Shown here piece by piece: positions 10,495-17,733 of a stretch of DNA of 64,000 nucleotides. The stretch's first letter is position 1. Each line of letters opens with the position of its first letter. The notes under the pieces are model-generated. The model saw only the letters and a list, made by a program, of their open reading frames with translations. It made no database searches and was not told the DNA's origin. Source of the stretch: Pseudarthrobacter sp. NamE2. GTDB taxonomy: Bacteria; Actinomycetota; Actinomycetes; Actinomycetales; Micrococcaceae. Made by a program: the position numbers and the translations under genes. The stretch lies in the NCBI RefSeq assembly GCF_005796205.1, contig NZ_VAHN01000012.1:1-64000 (forward strand), written 5' to 3'.

Positions 10495-11847
10495 ATGAAT
10501 ACTTACACCACTGTGCCAAGCGGGGAGCAGGTGGTCCAGGAACTGCCATGGCGATGGAAGGTCCAAGGCAGGATCTTCCTGATCGGCGGGCTGGGCTTTA
10601 TGTTCGATGCCTGGGATGTGACCCTGAACGGGATCCTCATTCCGCTGCTCTCAACACACTGGGCGCTGACTCCGGGCGAGGTGGCATGGGTGGGCACGTC
10701 CAACCTCATCGGCATGGCCCTGGGGGCCTTCGTGTGGGGCACCATCGCGGATACCATCGGCCGCAAGAAGGCCTTCACGGCCACGTTGCTGATCTTCTCG
10801 CTGTTCACCGTTTTCGGTGCCTTCTCCCCCGACTTCGTCTGGTTCTGCGTCTTCCGCTTCATGGCCGGCTTTGGCCTGGGCGGGTGCATCCCGGTGGATT
10901 ACGCGCTGGTGGGTGAGTTCACGCCCCGGAAACAGCGCGGCAGGGTTCTCACGGCCATGGACGGCTGGTGGCCCATCGGCGCAGCGCTGGCCGGCTTTGT
11001 CTCGGCGGGCCTGGTGGCACTGTACGGTGACTGGCGGCTGACCATGCTGGTGATGGTCCTGCCTGCGCTGCTGGTGTTCTGGGTGCGCCGCAGCGTTCCG
11101 GAATCCCCGCTGTTCCTGATCCGCAAGGGCCGTCGGGAGGAAGCGGCCAGGGTCATTGACGGCCTTGTGGAGGCCACTGGGGCGGAAGCCCGGGTATACA
11201 GCCTGCCCGATGCCAGGGACGTGCCGCGGCTCTCCGCGGGCAGCGCGTGGACCCAGCTCCGCTCCGTCTGGCAGTTCAACTGGAAGATCACCGCAGCGGC
11301 CTGGGCCCTGTTCTTCAGCATCCTGCTTGTCTACTACCTGTCGCTGACCTGGATGCCGCGGATCCTGATCGGGGCCGGGTTCGCCGAGTACAAGGCGTTC
11401 GTGACCACGGCGTCCATGGCCGCCGTCGGGCTGCTGGGCGTGATCGTTGCTGCCCTGCTGGTGGAGCGGGTGGGCCGCAAATGGATCCTTGCGATCACCG
11501 GCCCGCTGTCCGCGCTGACCCTGGTGATCGTGGCGTTTGTGGTGGACATCCCGAGCGCGGCGGTGTTCTGGCTGCTGGTATTCGGATTTGTGGTGCAGGT
11601 GGCCATTCCTGTGCTTTACGCCTATGTGTCCGAGCTGTATCCCACCGAACTGCGGGGTACCGGCTTCGGCTGGGCGTCCACGTTCTCGCGGATCGGTGCC
11701 GGTTTCGGCCCGCTGATCTTCGCCAGCTACTTCTGGCCGGAACTGGGCCTGGCCACGTCCTTCGCGCTGGCCGGCGGCCTGGTGCTCGTATCGGTGCTGT
11801 GGATGGCCTTCTTCTCGCCGGAAACCAAGCAGCGCCGGCTCGAGTGA
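10495..11847 (+). CDS. MFS transporter
   Basis: 450 residues with 12 predicted membrane helices and the sugar-porter/aromatic-acid style signature between helices 2 and 3 (GTIADTIGRKKAF). A start is well defined by GCAGGAGG shortly before ATG. The FDAWDV motif in helix 1 and the helix 7 region recall NiaP/ShiA-like carriers of organic acids or nicotinate, but the substrate cannot be told from sequence alone. It is transcribed opposite to purH and sits, with the DUF559 gene, between purH and purN. Confidence 0.9.
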   Translation: MNTYTTVPSGEQVVQELPWRWKVQGRIFLIGGLGFMFDAWDVTLNGILIPLLSTHWALTPGEVAWVGTSNLIGMALGAFVWGTIADTIGRKKAFTATLLIFSLFTVFGAFSPDFVWFCVFRFMAGFGLGGCIPVDYALVGEFTPRKQRGRVLTAMDGWWPIGAALAGFVSAGLVALYGDWRLTMLVMVLPALLVFWVRRSVPESPLFLIRKGRREEAARVIDGLVEATGAEARVYSLPDARDVPRLSAGSAWTQLRSVWQFNWKITAAAWALFFSILLVYYLSLTWMPRILIGAGFAEYKAFVTTASMAAVGLLGVIVAALLVERVGRKWILAITGPLSALTLVIVAFVVDIPSAAVFWLLVFGFVVQVAIPVLYAYVSELYPTELRGTGFGWASTFSRIGAGFGPLIFASYFWPELGLATSFALAGGLVLVSVLWMAFFSPETKQRRLE

Positions 11848-11860
11848 CCCCTCCCCCTCC

Positions 11861-11923
11861 CAACTGGATCGCATTTAACGTCGTGAAATCACCCGTTCAC
11901 GACGTCAATTGCGAGTCGCTTTG
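11861..11923. repeat. Palindromic intergenic repeat, copy A
   Basis: Imperfect inverted repeat: left arm 11861-11887 contains TTTAACGTCGTGAA and right arm 11896-11923 contains TTCACGACGTCAA. It lies between convergent MFS and DUF559 genes, and the DUF559 stop codon (11897-11899) is inside it. Its core recurs in copies B, C and D. Confidence 0.85.
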
Positions 11924-12850
11924 CATCCAACCCCGCGATCGGAGCGCCCGGCTGACTTTGCGCACCGCGGCCTTGGCCTCGTTCTCCATATGCAGCTTCG
12001 AGATTCGAACCATGAGCCAACCAGCCCGCGTGTAGTCTTCCTCGCGGGTGATGTCCCGGATGATCCTGGCCGTGTCTGAATGCACCTCGCCGTCGTACTC
12101 CACGGCAACTTTCTGTTCCGGATAGCTCAGGTCAGGTTGGCGTACGACGCCGGCCCCCAGGACAGTTGGCACGTTCAGTTCCGGTTCTGGCACGCCTGCA
12201 TATTCCAGTGCCAGCCTCAGCCTCGTCTCCGGCGCGGAATCCGCCCCGACCCGTGCTTGTTTCAAAGCGAGCCGGGCTTTCCGGATACCTGGCGTTCCCT
12301 TGTGCCGGTCCAGCATCTCTTCCAAATCTTCCATCGTTGCGAAGGGGGCATCACGTCCCTCCAGCGCCGGTCTTGGTTCTCTTAGCAAGTGGTCGGCAAC
12401 AACGGTGATTTCGTCTACCGACATCCTACGGGCACAGTCGAGCCAGGTGCGGACTCTCGAAGTGACGAGGAGCCCCTCGCAGCTTACGATCTCGTCATCA
12501 AAGAATTGGCCGACGTATCCGGTGACACCCCGACGCCGGACAATTGCCATGGTATCCGGGCGGGAGATATGGATGGTCTGACGGCCGACGCCCGGCAGGT
12601 AACCAGGAAATTGCCACAGGACAAATGCAGTTGCGTGGGAAGCGGCAGAAAATGCCGTGACTATTGTGTAAGGCCGGATGCTTGAGTGATTGTTGTCCTC
12701 CGTCGCAGATGCAGGGACACGAATTCCCCGTGACGGGATGGAGAAGCCCCTGTAGCGGAGACGCCCAACACTGGCTCCGGCGTCAATTGCTTCAGTGACC
12801 GTGAATGGAATTGTGCCGAGACCTGCGGGCAACTGCGGGGGAATCCTCAT
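11897..12850 (-). CDS. DUF559/VSR-like endonuclease-fold protein
   Basis: 317 residues from ATG 12850; the frame also offers GTG 12928, which lies in the adjacent repeat. The N-terminal two thirds resemble the regulator-like half of actinobacterial AbiEi/DUF559 two-part proteins. The C-terminal 110 residues have the VSR-like nuclease pattern: PETRLRLALEYAG, then QPDLSYPEQKVAVEYDGEVH with the acidic D/E/D residues in the right places, then RAGWLMVRIS. DNA cleavage or repair is the family expectation, unproven here. The last residues (SDSQLTS) and the stop are encoded by repeat copy A, and copy B abuts the 5' end, so the gene is framed by two palindromes. No cognate methylase or toxin neighbour is seen. 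Confidence 0.8.
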   Translation of the reverse strand: MRIPPQLPAGLGTIPFTVTEAIDAGASVGRLRYRGFSIPSRGIRVPASATEDNNHSSIRPYTIVTAFSAASHATAFVLWQFPGYLPGVGRQTIHISRPDTMAIVRRRGVTGYVGQFFDDEIVSCEGLLVTSRVRTWLDCARRMSVDEITVVADHLLREPRPALEGRDAPFATMEDLEEMLDRHKGTPGIRKARLALKQARVGADSAPETRLRLALEYAGVPEPELNVPTVLGAGVVRQPDLSYPEQKVAVEYDGEVHSDTARIIRDITREEDYTRAGWLMVRISKLHMENEAKAAVRKVSRALRSRGWMQSDSQLTS

Positions 12851-12920
12851 GCCCCATGGTTGCAAGAACGGGGGCGCAACCCCTCGGGTTATCCACAGGA
12901 GCGGGCGGACCGCGAATGTG

Positions 12921-12974
12921 ACTGGCACTTAACGTCGCGAAATTGGGTTTTCACGACGTTAAGTGCCAGTTAGT
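12921..12974. repeat. Palindromic intergenic repeat, copy B
   Basis: The most perfect copy: arms of 22 bases (12921-12942 and 12949-12970) with one mismatch around a 6-base loop. It contains CTTAACGTCG and CGACGTTAAG. It lies between the start of the DUF559 gene and the 3' end of purN, and includes a possible GTG start of the former. Confidence 0.9.
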
Positions 12975-12978
12975 TGAG

Positions 12979-13554
12979 TCAGGGGGAAGGGGAAGCGGTT
13001 GCGAGGTCTGCCAGGGTGGACACCAGGAGCCGGCGTTCCACCACCTTGATGCGCTCGTGCAGAATTTCTTCGGTATCGCCGTCCTCGATGGTCACGGCCT
13101 CCTGGGCGATGATAGGACCGGTATCCACTCCGGCATCGGCCCAGTGCACGGTGCAGCCGGTGACCTTGACGCCGTACGCCATCGCATCCCGCACTCCGTG
13201 GGCTCCGGGGAAGGCCGGCAGCAGCGCCGGGTGGGTGTTGAGGTACTTCCCATGGAAAGCGTCGATGAACTCGGGGCTGACGATCCGCATGAACCCGGAG
13301 GACACCACAACATCCGGCTCGAACGCGGCAACAGCTTCCGTCAATGCGGCGTTCCACTCGGCCCGGTCCTGGTACGCCTTGAAGTCCACCACAAACGTAG
13401 GGATTCCCGCCGCTGCGGAGCGCTCCACGCCGTAGGTACCCGGCCGGTCGGCACCCACAGCCGCAATTTCGACGTCGAGATCCCCCGCCTTAACCGCGTC
13501 AATGACTGCCTGGAGGTTGGACCCGGTTCCGGAAACGAGGACTACGATGCGCAT
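12979..13554 (-). CDS. purN: Phosphoribosylglycinamide formyltransferase (GART)
   Basis: 191 residues. It transfers formyl from 10-formyl-THF to GAR, the third step of purine synthesis. The start MRIVVLVSGTGSNLQAV carries the phosphate-binding loop. The active-site Asn-His-Asp set is visible: NTHPALLPAFPGAHG and VHWADAGVDTGPII. Length is normal. No ribosome binding site precedes ATG 13554; a -10-like TAAGCT ends 6 bases upstream, so the mRNA may be leaderless. Only 39 bases separate it from the divergent membrane-protein gene. Confidence 0.96.
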   Translation of the reverse strand: MRIVVLVSGTGSNLQAVIDAVKAGDLDVEIAAVGADRPGTYGVERSAAAGIPTFVVDFKAYQDRAEWNAALTEAVAAFEPDVVVSSGFMRIVSPEFIDAFHGKYLNTHPALLPAFPGAHGVRDAMAYGVKVTGCTVHWADAGVDTGPIIAQEAVTIEDGDTEEILHERIKVVERRLLVSTLADLATASPSP

Positions 13555-13593
13555 TGGTCTAGCTTATGGGCACGCTCGCGTAGGCTGGAAAAC

Positions 13594-14025
13594 ATGAATG
13601 GCACTCCGGAACCGGCGCAGCAGCAGCGGACCAAACCTCCGCTCAGCGAGGCGGCAAAGGCCTCGCTGGCCAGGACCCACACGCTGTTCCGGATGTTCGT
13701 CGTATCCGTTTTGGGAGCGTTCTTTGTCTACCAGCTCGACGTCAACTACCTCTGGCTGACGGCGTTCCTCACCGTAGCCAGCCTGGTCCTCGGAGTTGTC
13801 CTGCTGGTCCGCGCCGCACGGCTGCGGGAGTCAAAGCTTGTCCTCATCGGCACCATCGCCGGGCTGGTGGTCACCGCGATCCTGATGCTGCTGATCCTCG
13901 TGACCGCACTGTTTTTCACGGAAGTACGCGACTACCAGGCCTGCCTGGCCCGGGCGCTGACGGACCAGGCAAGGTCGGCCTGCCGGGTGCAGCTCGAAGG
14001 CTCGCTGCCCACACAGATTCCCTAG
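13594..14025 (+). CDS. Small membrane protein, function unknown
   Basis: 143 residues with three hydrophobic segments (about 35-52, 55-75, 88-115). A polar, proline-rich cytoplasmic N-terminus precedes them, and two cysteines sit in the C-terminal part (QACLARAL, SACRVQLEG). The start is preceded by TAGGCT at a 7-base distance and no Shine-Dalgarno, which again suggests a leaderless transcript. I do not recognise a family. It converges on the membrane protein gene at 14047. Confidence 0.75.
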   Translation: MNGTPEPAQQQRTKPPLSEAAKASLARTHTLFRMFVVSVLGAFFVYQLDVNYLWLTAFLTVASLVLGVVLLVRAARLRESKLVLIGTIAGLVVTAILMLLILVTALFFTEVRDYQACLARALTDQARSACRVQLEGSLPTQIP

Positions 14026-14046
14026 CGTGCTGACAGGTCCGGGCGT

Positions 14047-15360
14047 CTAGTGGACGAGTTCCGAGGCCTCCTCCGTTGCAGCCCGCTCACGCTCCAGCCA
14101 GGGTCCGGCAGCGTAACCGATCACGACGCCGGCACACACCTCCGCGGCAAGCCAGACTCCCGTCCATAGCGGATCAGGGCCGATCTCGGTCAGCCTTCCG
14201 ATCCCGGCCGAACCCCGGGCCAGCCAGGCCAGTGCCATGGCCAACAGTCCTGCGGCGACCCCCACCAGCACACCGAGTACCAGGGTGGACACCGGAGCCG
14301 TAAACCAGCGGGCGCGGATTTTGATGGAGAGCCACTCGTCAAAGTGGTTCTCACCCTCGCGCAGGAACCACCAGCCCGCCAGGACGCCTGCCAGCACCGG
14401 GACAATCAGGGCCACGAACGCGTAGTCGAGCGGGCCGCCGGGAATCGCGGCAAGCACAGGAATGGAGGGCAGCGGTCCCACCGCGGTGCCCAGCGGGCCC
14501 GCCTGCGATCCCACGCCCATCGCAAAGCCCGAGCCCGACACCCAGGCGAGGGCGAAGACGACAAGGTTGGGGAGGTAGCCTAGCTGGGCGACGGTGAGGG
14601 CGGCACCTCCTGTGGCGCCGGCGTCGAGCGCTTCATACACGGCGACCACCAGGTTCCAGTGGATGAACAGGTCCACGGCGAGCAGCAGCGAGGCAAGCGC
14701 CAGGGCTGACACAACTGCCACAAAACCGGCCTTGGCGGCGGAAGCAAGGTACGAGCCCGCCCACCGCGAGTGCTGGCTGGTGCGCGAAATCCAGTCCACG
14801 GCATCGACGCCGATGAGCCGGCTCCACGACCCCGCCTCCCTCCGGGCCCCGATCACCATGCCAAGGGCGTAGGGAACCAGGGGCACCAGCATGGCGTAGC
14901 CGAGGTTGATGCCGACGTCCGGTGTCCGGCAGACGAACCCTGTGGCCGCCCCGAAGGCCGAGTAGACCGCCCAGGACCCCAGCAGCGCCTGCCACAGCTG
15001 GTCCGTATAGGAGGCGCGGGCAAGCCGCCTGCCCGCACGCCAGGCCAGGAGGAACGGAATCAACGTCAGACCAAGCGGGACGAGGGTCAGGGCGCTGGCA
15101 TCCCCACGGGCTGCGGCATCGGAGCCCGTGTCAGTCAGCTCCAGCGGCACGCCGTGCACCAGCAGCCAGGATTGACCGGCCAGGCGCGCGAGGGCGTCAA
15201 ACTGGCCGTTCTGGAAGCCGGCGGTCGCCCGGACTGCGACGATCGGGGCCATCACCACGAGCGCGGAGATGAACGCAGCCTGCGCGGTTTCGAGGGCGCC
15301 CTGCATCCACAGGGGCATGGGAAGGCCACGGTCTCCGGTCTGGTCAGCGCGCAGTTTCAT
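14047..15360 (-). CDS. Multi-pass membrane protein (DUF6350-like)
   Basis: 437 residues from ATG 15360 (GGGA at a 5-base gap); the frame runs up to GTG 15504, but that extension is basic and unlike the rest. About ten to twelve hydrophobic segments begin near residue 20. It resembles the actinobacterial DUF6350 family, whose genes are often found beside purN and succinyl-CoA ligase genes; this matches the position next to purN. The function is unknown. The N-terminus precedes the first helix by a short amphipathic segment (PLWMQGALETAQAA). Confidence 0.8.
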   Translation of the reverse strand: MKLRADQTGDRGLPMPLWMQGALETAQAAFISALVVMAPIVAVRATAGFQNGQFDALARLAGQSWLLVHGVPLELTDTGSDAAARGDASALTLVPLGLTLIPFLLAWRAGRRLARASYTDQLWQALLGSWAVYSAFGAATGFVCRTPDVGINLGYAMLVPLVPYALGMVIGARREAGSWSRLIGVDAVDWISRTSQHSRWAGSYLASAAKAGFVAVVSALALASLLLAVDLFIHWNLVVAVYEALDAGATGGAALTVAQLGYLPNLVVFALAWVSGSGFAMGVGSQAGPLGTAVGPLPSIPVLAAIPGGPLDYAFVALIVPVLAGVLAGWWFLREGENHFDEWLSIKIRARWFTAPVSTLVLGVLVGVAAGLLAMALAWLARGSAGIGRLTEIGPDPLWTGVWLAAEVCAGVVIGYAAGPWLERERAATEEASELVH

Positions 15361-15777
15361 CGTGTCCCATGGTGTCACGGCCCGTCCGCCCCGCCCGGAA
15401 GCGACAGGCTTGGTGCCCGTATTGGCCGTACTTTGACGAGTCCGTTTCCGGCGCTTTTTCCATGGAACGGCCGTAAAATAGGACTTACTTCTAATGACCG
15501 GCACCGGGATGGTGCGTCAGGATTGCGGCTGGCCTCTTATCGAACGGCGGGGCCGGCGAAAGCCCGGAAACCGTAAGCCGGGAAAACAGGAGCCGCGAAT
15601 GAAAGATGAACACTAAGTTCTGAAGATATTCGTCCTACTGGCTGGTGCAGTCACCGCTCACGGCGCGGCTGCACCAGCGTTTACATACAAAAACCTGCAG
15701 GCACAGCGACGCCGGGAGCCCCAAGTAGACTCCCGGCGTCGGCTGCTGGGGGTTTGGTCACGCGGGACGAAACAGCC
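15361..15777. other. 417-base stretch with hairpins and a decayed secreted-peptide frame
   Basis: There is no intact gene. On the plus strand, several G/C-rich hairpin-forming pieces (about 15495-15580) are followed by CAGGAG and ATG 15599. That frame reads MKDEH and stops at TAA (15614-15616), then stays open as a signal-peptide-like VLKIFVLLAGAVTAHGAAAP. It may be a mutated secreted-protein gene behind a structured leader. I could not match the leader to a known riboswitch class. An inverted repeat at 15641-15678 (perfect 10-base arms) and the terminator at 15707-15741 follow. Confidence 0.4.
15707..15741. terminator. Probable terminator for the PRC-barrel gene
   Basis: Perfect 12-base stem (15707-15718 with 15730-15741) and an 11-base loop, located about 40 bases after the stop of the minus-strand PRC-barrel gene. 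The U-run on that strand comes about a dozen bases later, so it is not a textbook example. Confidence 0.55.
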
Positions 15778-16323
15778 TCACTGGCGTTCTCCGTACTGGT
15801 ACTTCCGGAGCCGCCCACGGCCGGCGTCGTCCGAATTAAGGCCGGAGGTATCCTGGCCCGTAGTGCCACGGACACCGTCCGGATCGCTGTCAGGTGTGTC
15901 CTGGTCAGAAGTAAGACCGGTGGTGGGGGTGCCGGCGTTAAGATCAGCGTCACCCTGGAAATCCACATCGCCCACGTCTTCCGTGAGGGTGTCGGAGTAG
16001 GTGCGGGCTCCGCGCTCGTAGTGGGTGTACAGCCGGTCTTCTTCCTCGGGGGTGAGGTGGCCGTCAGCGTCCACGCGGGGTGCGTCATTGACGTGTTCTT
16101 TGGTGTACGGAACCACCAGGTCCTCGCCCTGCGTGTGGGCGCCCTCGACGGGGACGAAGGACTGGGAGGTGCCGAACAGGCCCGTCTTGACGGTGACCCA
16201 TGTGGGCTCACCTGTGTCGTCATCTGCATACAGCTGTCCGATCGAACCGATCTTCTCGCCGTCGGACCCGATGACGTTGCCGTTCCTGTTGAGCAGGTCT
16301 TCGATGGTTTCCCGGTTGAGCAT
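15778..16323 (-). CDS. PRC-barrel domain protein
   Basis: 181 residues. ATG 16323 is preceded by AAGGAGA; a longer frame to 16464 is not needed. Residues about 8-85 form a PRC-barrel-like fold (NVIGSDGEKIGSIGQLYADD, then VTVKTGLFGTSQSFVPV). The middle has an acidic HVNDAPRVDADGHLTPEEEDRLYTHY region, typical of actinobacterial stress proteins with PRC-barrel/DUF2382 layouts. The C-terminus is Asp/Thr-rich and disordered. No signal peptide or membrane segment is seen. Role unknown; such proteins are usually general-stress associated. Confidence 0.85.
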   Translation of the reverse strand: MLNRETIEDLLNRNGNVIGSDGEKIGSIGQLYADDDTGEPTWVTVKTGLFGTSQSFVPVEGAHTQGEDLVVPYTKEHVNDAPRVDADGHLTPEEEDRLYTHYERGARTYSDTLTEDVGDVDFQGDADLNAGTPTTGLTSDQDTPDSDPDGVRGTTGQDTSGLNSDDAGRGRLRKYQYGERQ

Positions 16324-16575
16324 GACGTCTCCTTGGATGTGTCTTTGCGCTGGGCTCGCCAACAATGGAAACTCCGGCACGGGTGTCCCCCGCTGTCCGG
16401 CTTCCGCCCCGGCTGCTGGAGGCTTCGCTGACCGCCCCTCTACCGTAAGCATGCTTAGCATCAAATGCCAAGCCTACTTAGTAATTTTTTCGGCCGGACT
16501 CCTGTTCACCCAACCTTTCCCTTGGGGTTACGTGTTCTCCCCCGCTCCGTCAGCGCCGGCACCCACCGTGGAGGA

Positions 16576-17733
16576 GTGAGGATCGCAATTGTTGCTGAAT
16601 CATTCCTGCCACTGATGAACGGCGTTACGCATTCCATCCTGCGGGTTCTGGACCATTTGCAGGAGCGGGGCGACGATGTCCTGGTCATTGCACCGTCCAC
16701 CCAGGACGGGGAGGCGCCGGACCAGGTCAAGGGCGCGGACATCCACCGGCTGCCGGCGGTGCCGCTGGCGGGCTACACGAATGTCCGGGTGGCGATGGGC
16801 GGTGTGTACCGGGTCAAGCGAATCCTTGCCGACTACGCACCGGACGTCGTGCACCTTGCCTCGCCGTTCGTCCTCGGCTGGCGGGCGGTCCAGGCGGCCC
16901 ACCAGCTGGGCATCCCCACGGTTGCGGTCTACCAGACCGAAGTTCCCGGCTACGCCGCACGGTACGGTGTGCCGTTCCTGGAGAACTGGGCCTGGAACCG
17001 GGTGGAGAACATCCACCTCCTGGCCACGCGCACCCTGGTGCCCTCAACGTTCGCGCTGAACCAGTTGCGCGGGCGCGGCATTCCCCGGGTGCACATCTGG
17101 CGGCGGGGCGTGGACACCGTCCGTTTTTCCCCGGACAAGCGCGACGCCGGGTGGCGGGCTTCAGTGGCTCCCGGCGGGGAGCGGATCATCGGCTACGTGG
17201 GCAGGCTTGCGGCGGAAAAGCAGGTTGAGGACCTCGCGGCCCTGGCCGGCGTGCCGAACGCGAAGCTTGTGATCGTGGGCGACGGACCACAACGGGCAGC
17301 CCTGGAGGACGCCCTGCCCAATGCGTTTTTCGCCGGCTTTTTGGGTGGTGAAGAACTGGCACGGGCCGTGGCGTCCTTCGACCTGTTCGTCCATCCGGGC
17401 GAGTTCGAGACGTTCTGCCAGACCATCCAGGAAGCCATGGCCTCGGGGGTTCCGGTGGTAGCCACGGGCCGCGGCGGCCCGCTGGACCTGGTGGAAAATT
17501 CGCGGACAGGCTGGCTGTACGAACCCGGCGACCTGTCCGCCATGCGCGCCCACGTCCTGGACCTGGTGGGCGACGACGCCAAACGCCGTGCCTTCGCCAC
17601 CGCCGCCCATGCGTCCGTGCAGGGCAGGACCTGGTTGGCACTGTGTACGGAACTCGTGGGCCACTACACGGCTGCGGTTGCCGCGACCCCTGTGTCGGCA
17701 GGCCCCGCGAACGCCAAGGGAGCAAAACTGTGA
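16576..17733 (+). CDS. GT4 glycosyltransferase, MgtA/PimB-like mannosyltransferase
   Basis: 385 residues from GTG 16576, whose GGAGGA runs directly into the start codon; the upstream open frame gives other starts. GT-B fold. The N-terminus VRIAIVAESFLPLMNGVTHS is characteristic of actinobacterial GDP-mannose-dependent alpha-mannosyltransferases acting on glycolipids. The C-terminal nucleotide-sugar domain has GYVGRLAAEKQVEDL and the E-x7-E motif (ETFCQTIQE). The likely product is a mannosylated membrane lipid or lipoglycan precursor on the cytoplasmic face. Its stop overlaps the start of the UDP-glucose dehydrogenase gene, so the two are co-translated. Confidence 0.88.
   Translation: MRIAIVAESFLPLMNGVTHSILRVLDHLQERGDDVLVIAPSTQDGEAPDQVKGADIHRLPAVPLAGYTNVRVAMGGVYRVKRILADYAPDVVHLASPFVLGWRAVQAAHQLGIPTVAVYQTEVPGYAARYGVPFLENWAWNRVENIHLLATRTLVPSTFALNQLRGRGIPRVHIWRRGVDTVRFSPDKRDAGWRASVAPGGERIIGYVGRLAAEKQVEDLAALAGVPNAKLVIVGDGPQRAALEDALPNAFFAGFLGGEELARAVASFDLFVHPGEFETFCQTIQEAMASGVPVVATGRGGPLDLVENSRTGWLYEPGDLSAMRAHVLDLVGDDAKRRAFATAAHASVQGRTWLALCTELVGHYTAAVAATPVSAGPANAKGAKL

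Noticed and set aside
11861..12974. CRISPR-like or phage attachment site at the paired palindromes
   Set aside because: Only two copies 1 kb apart with inverted symmetry, no spacers, no integrase or cas genes.
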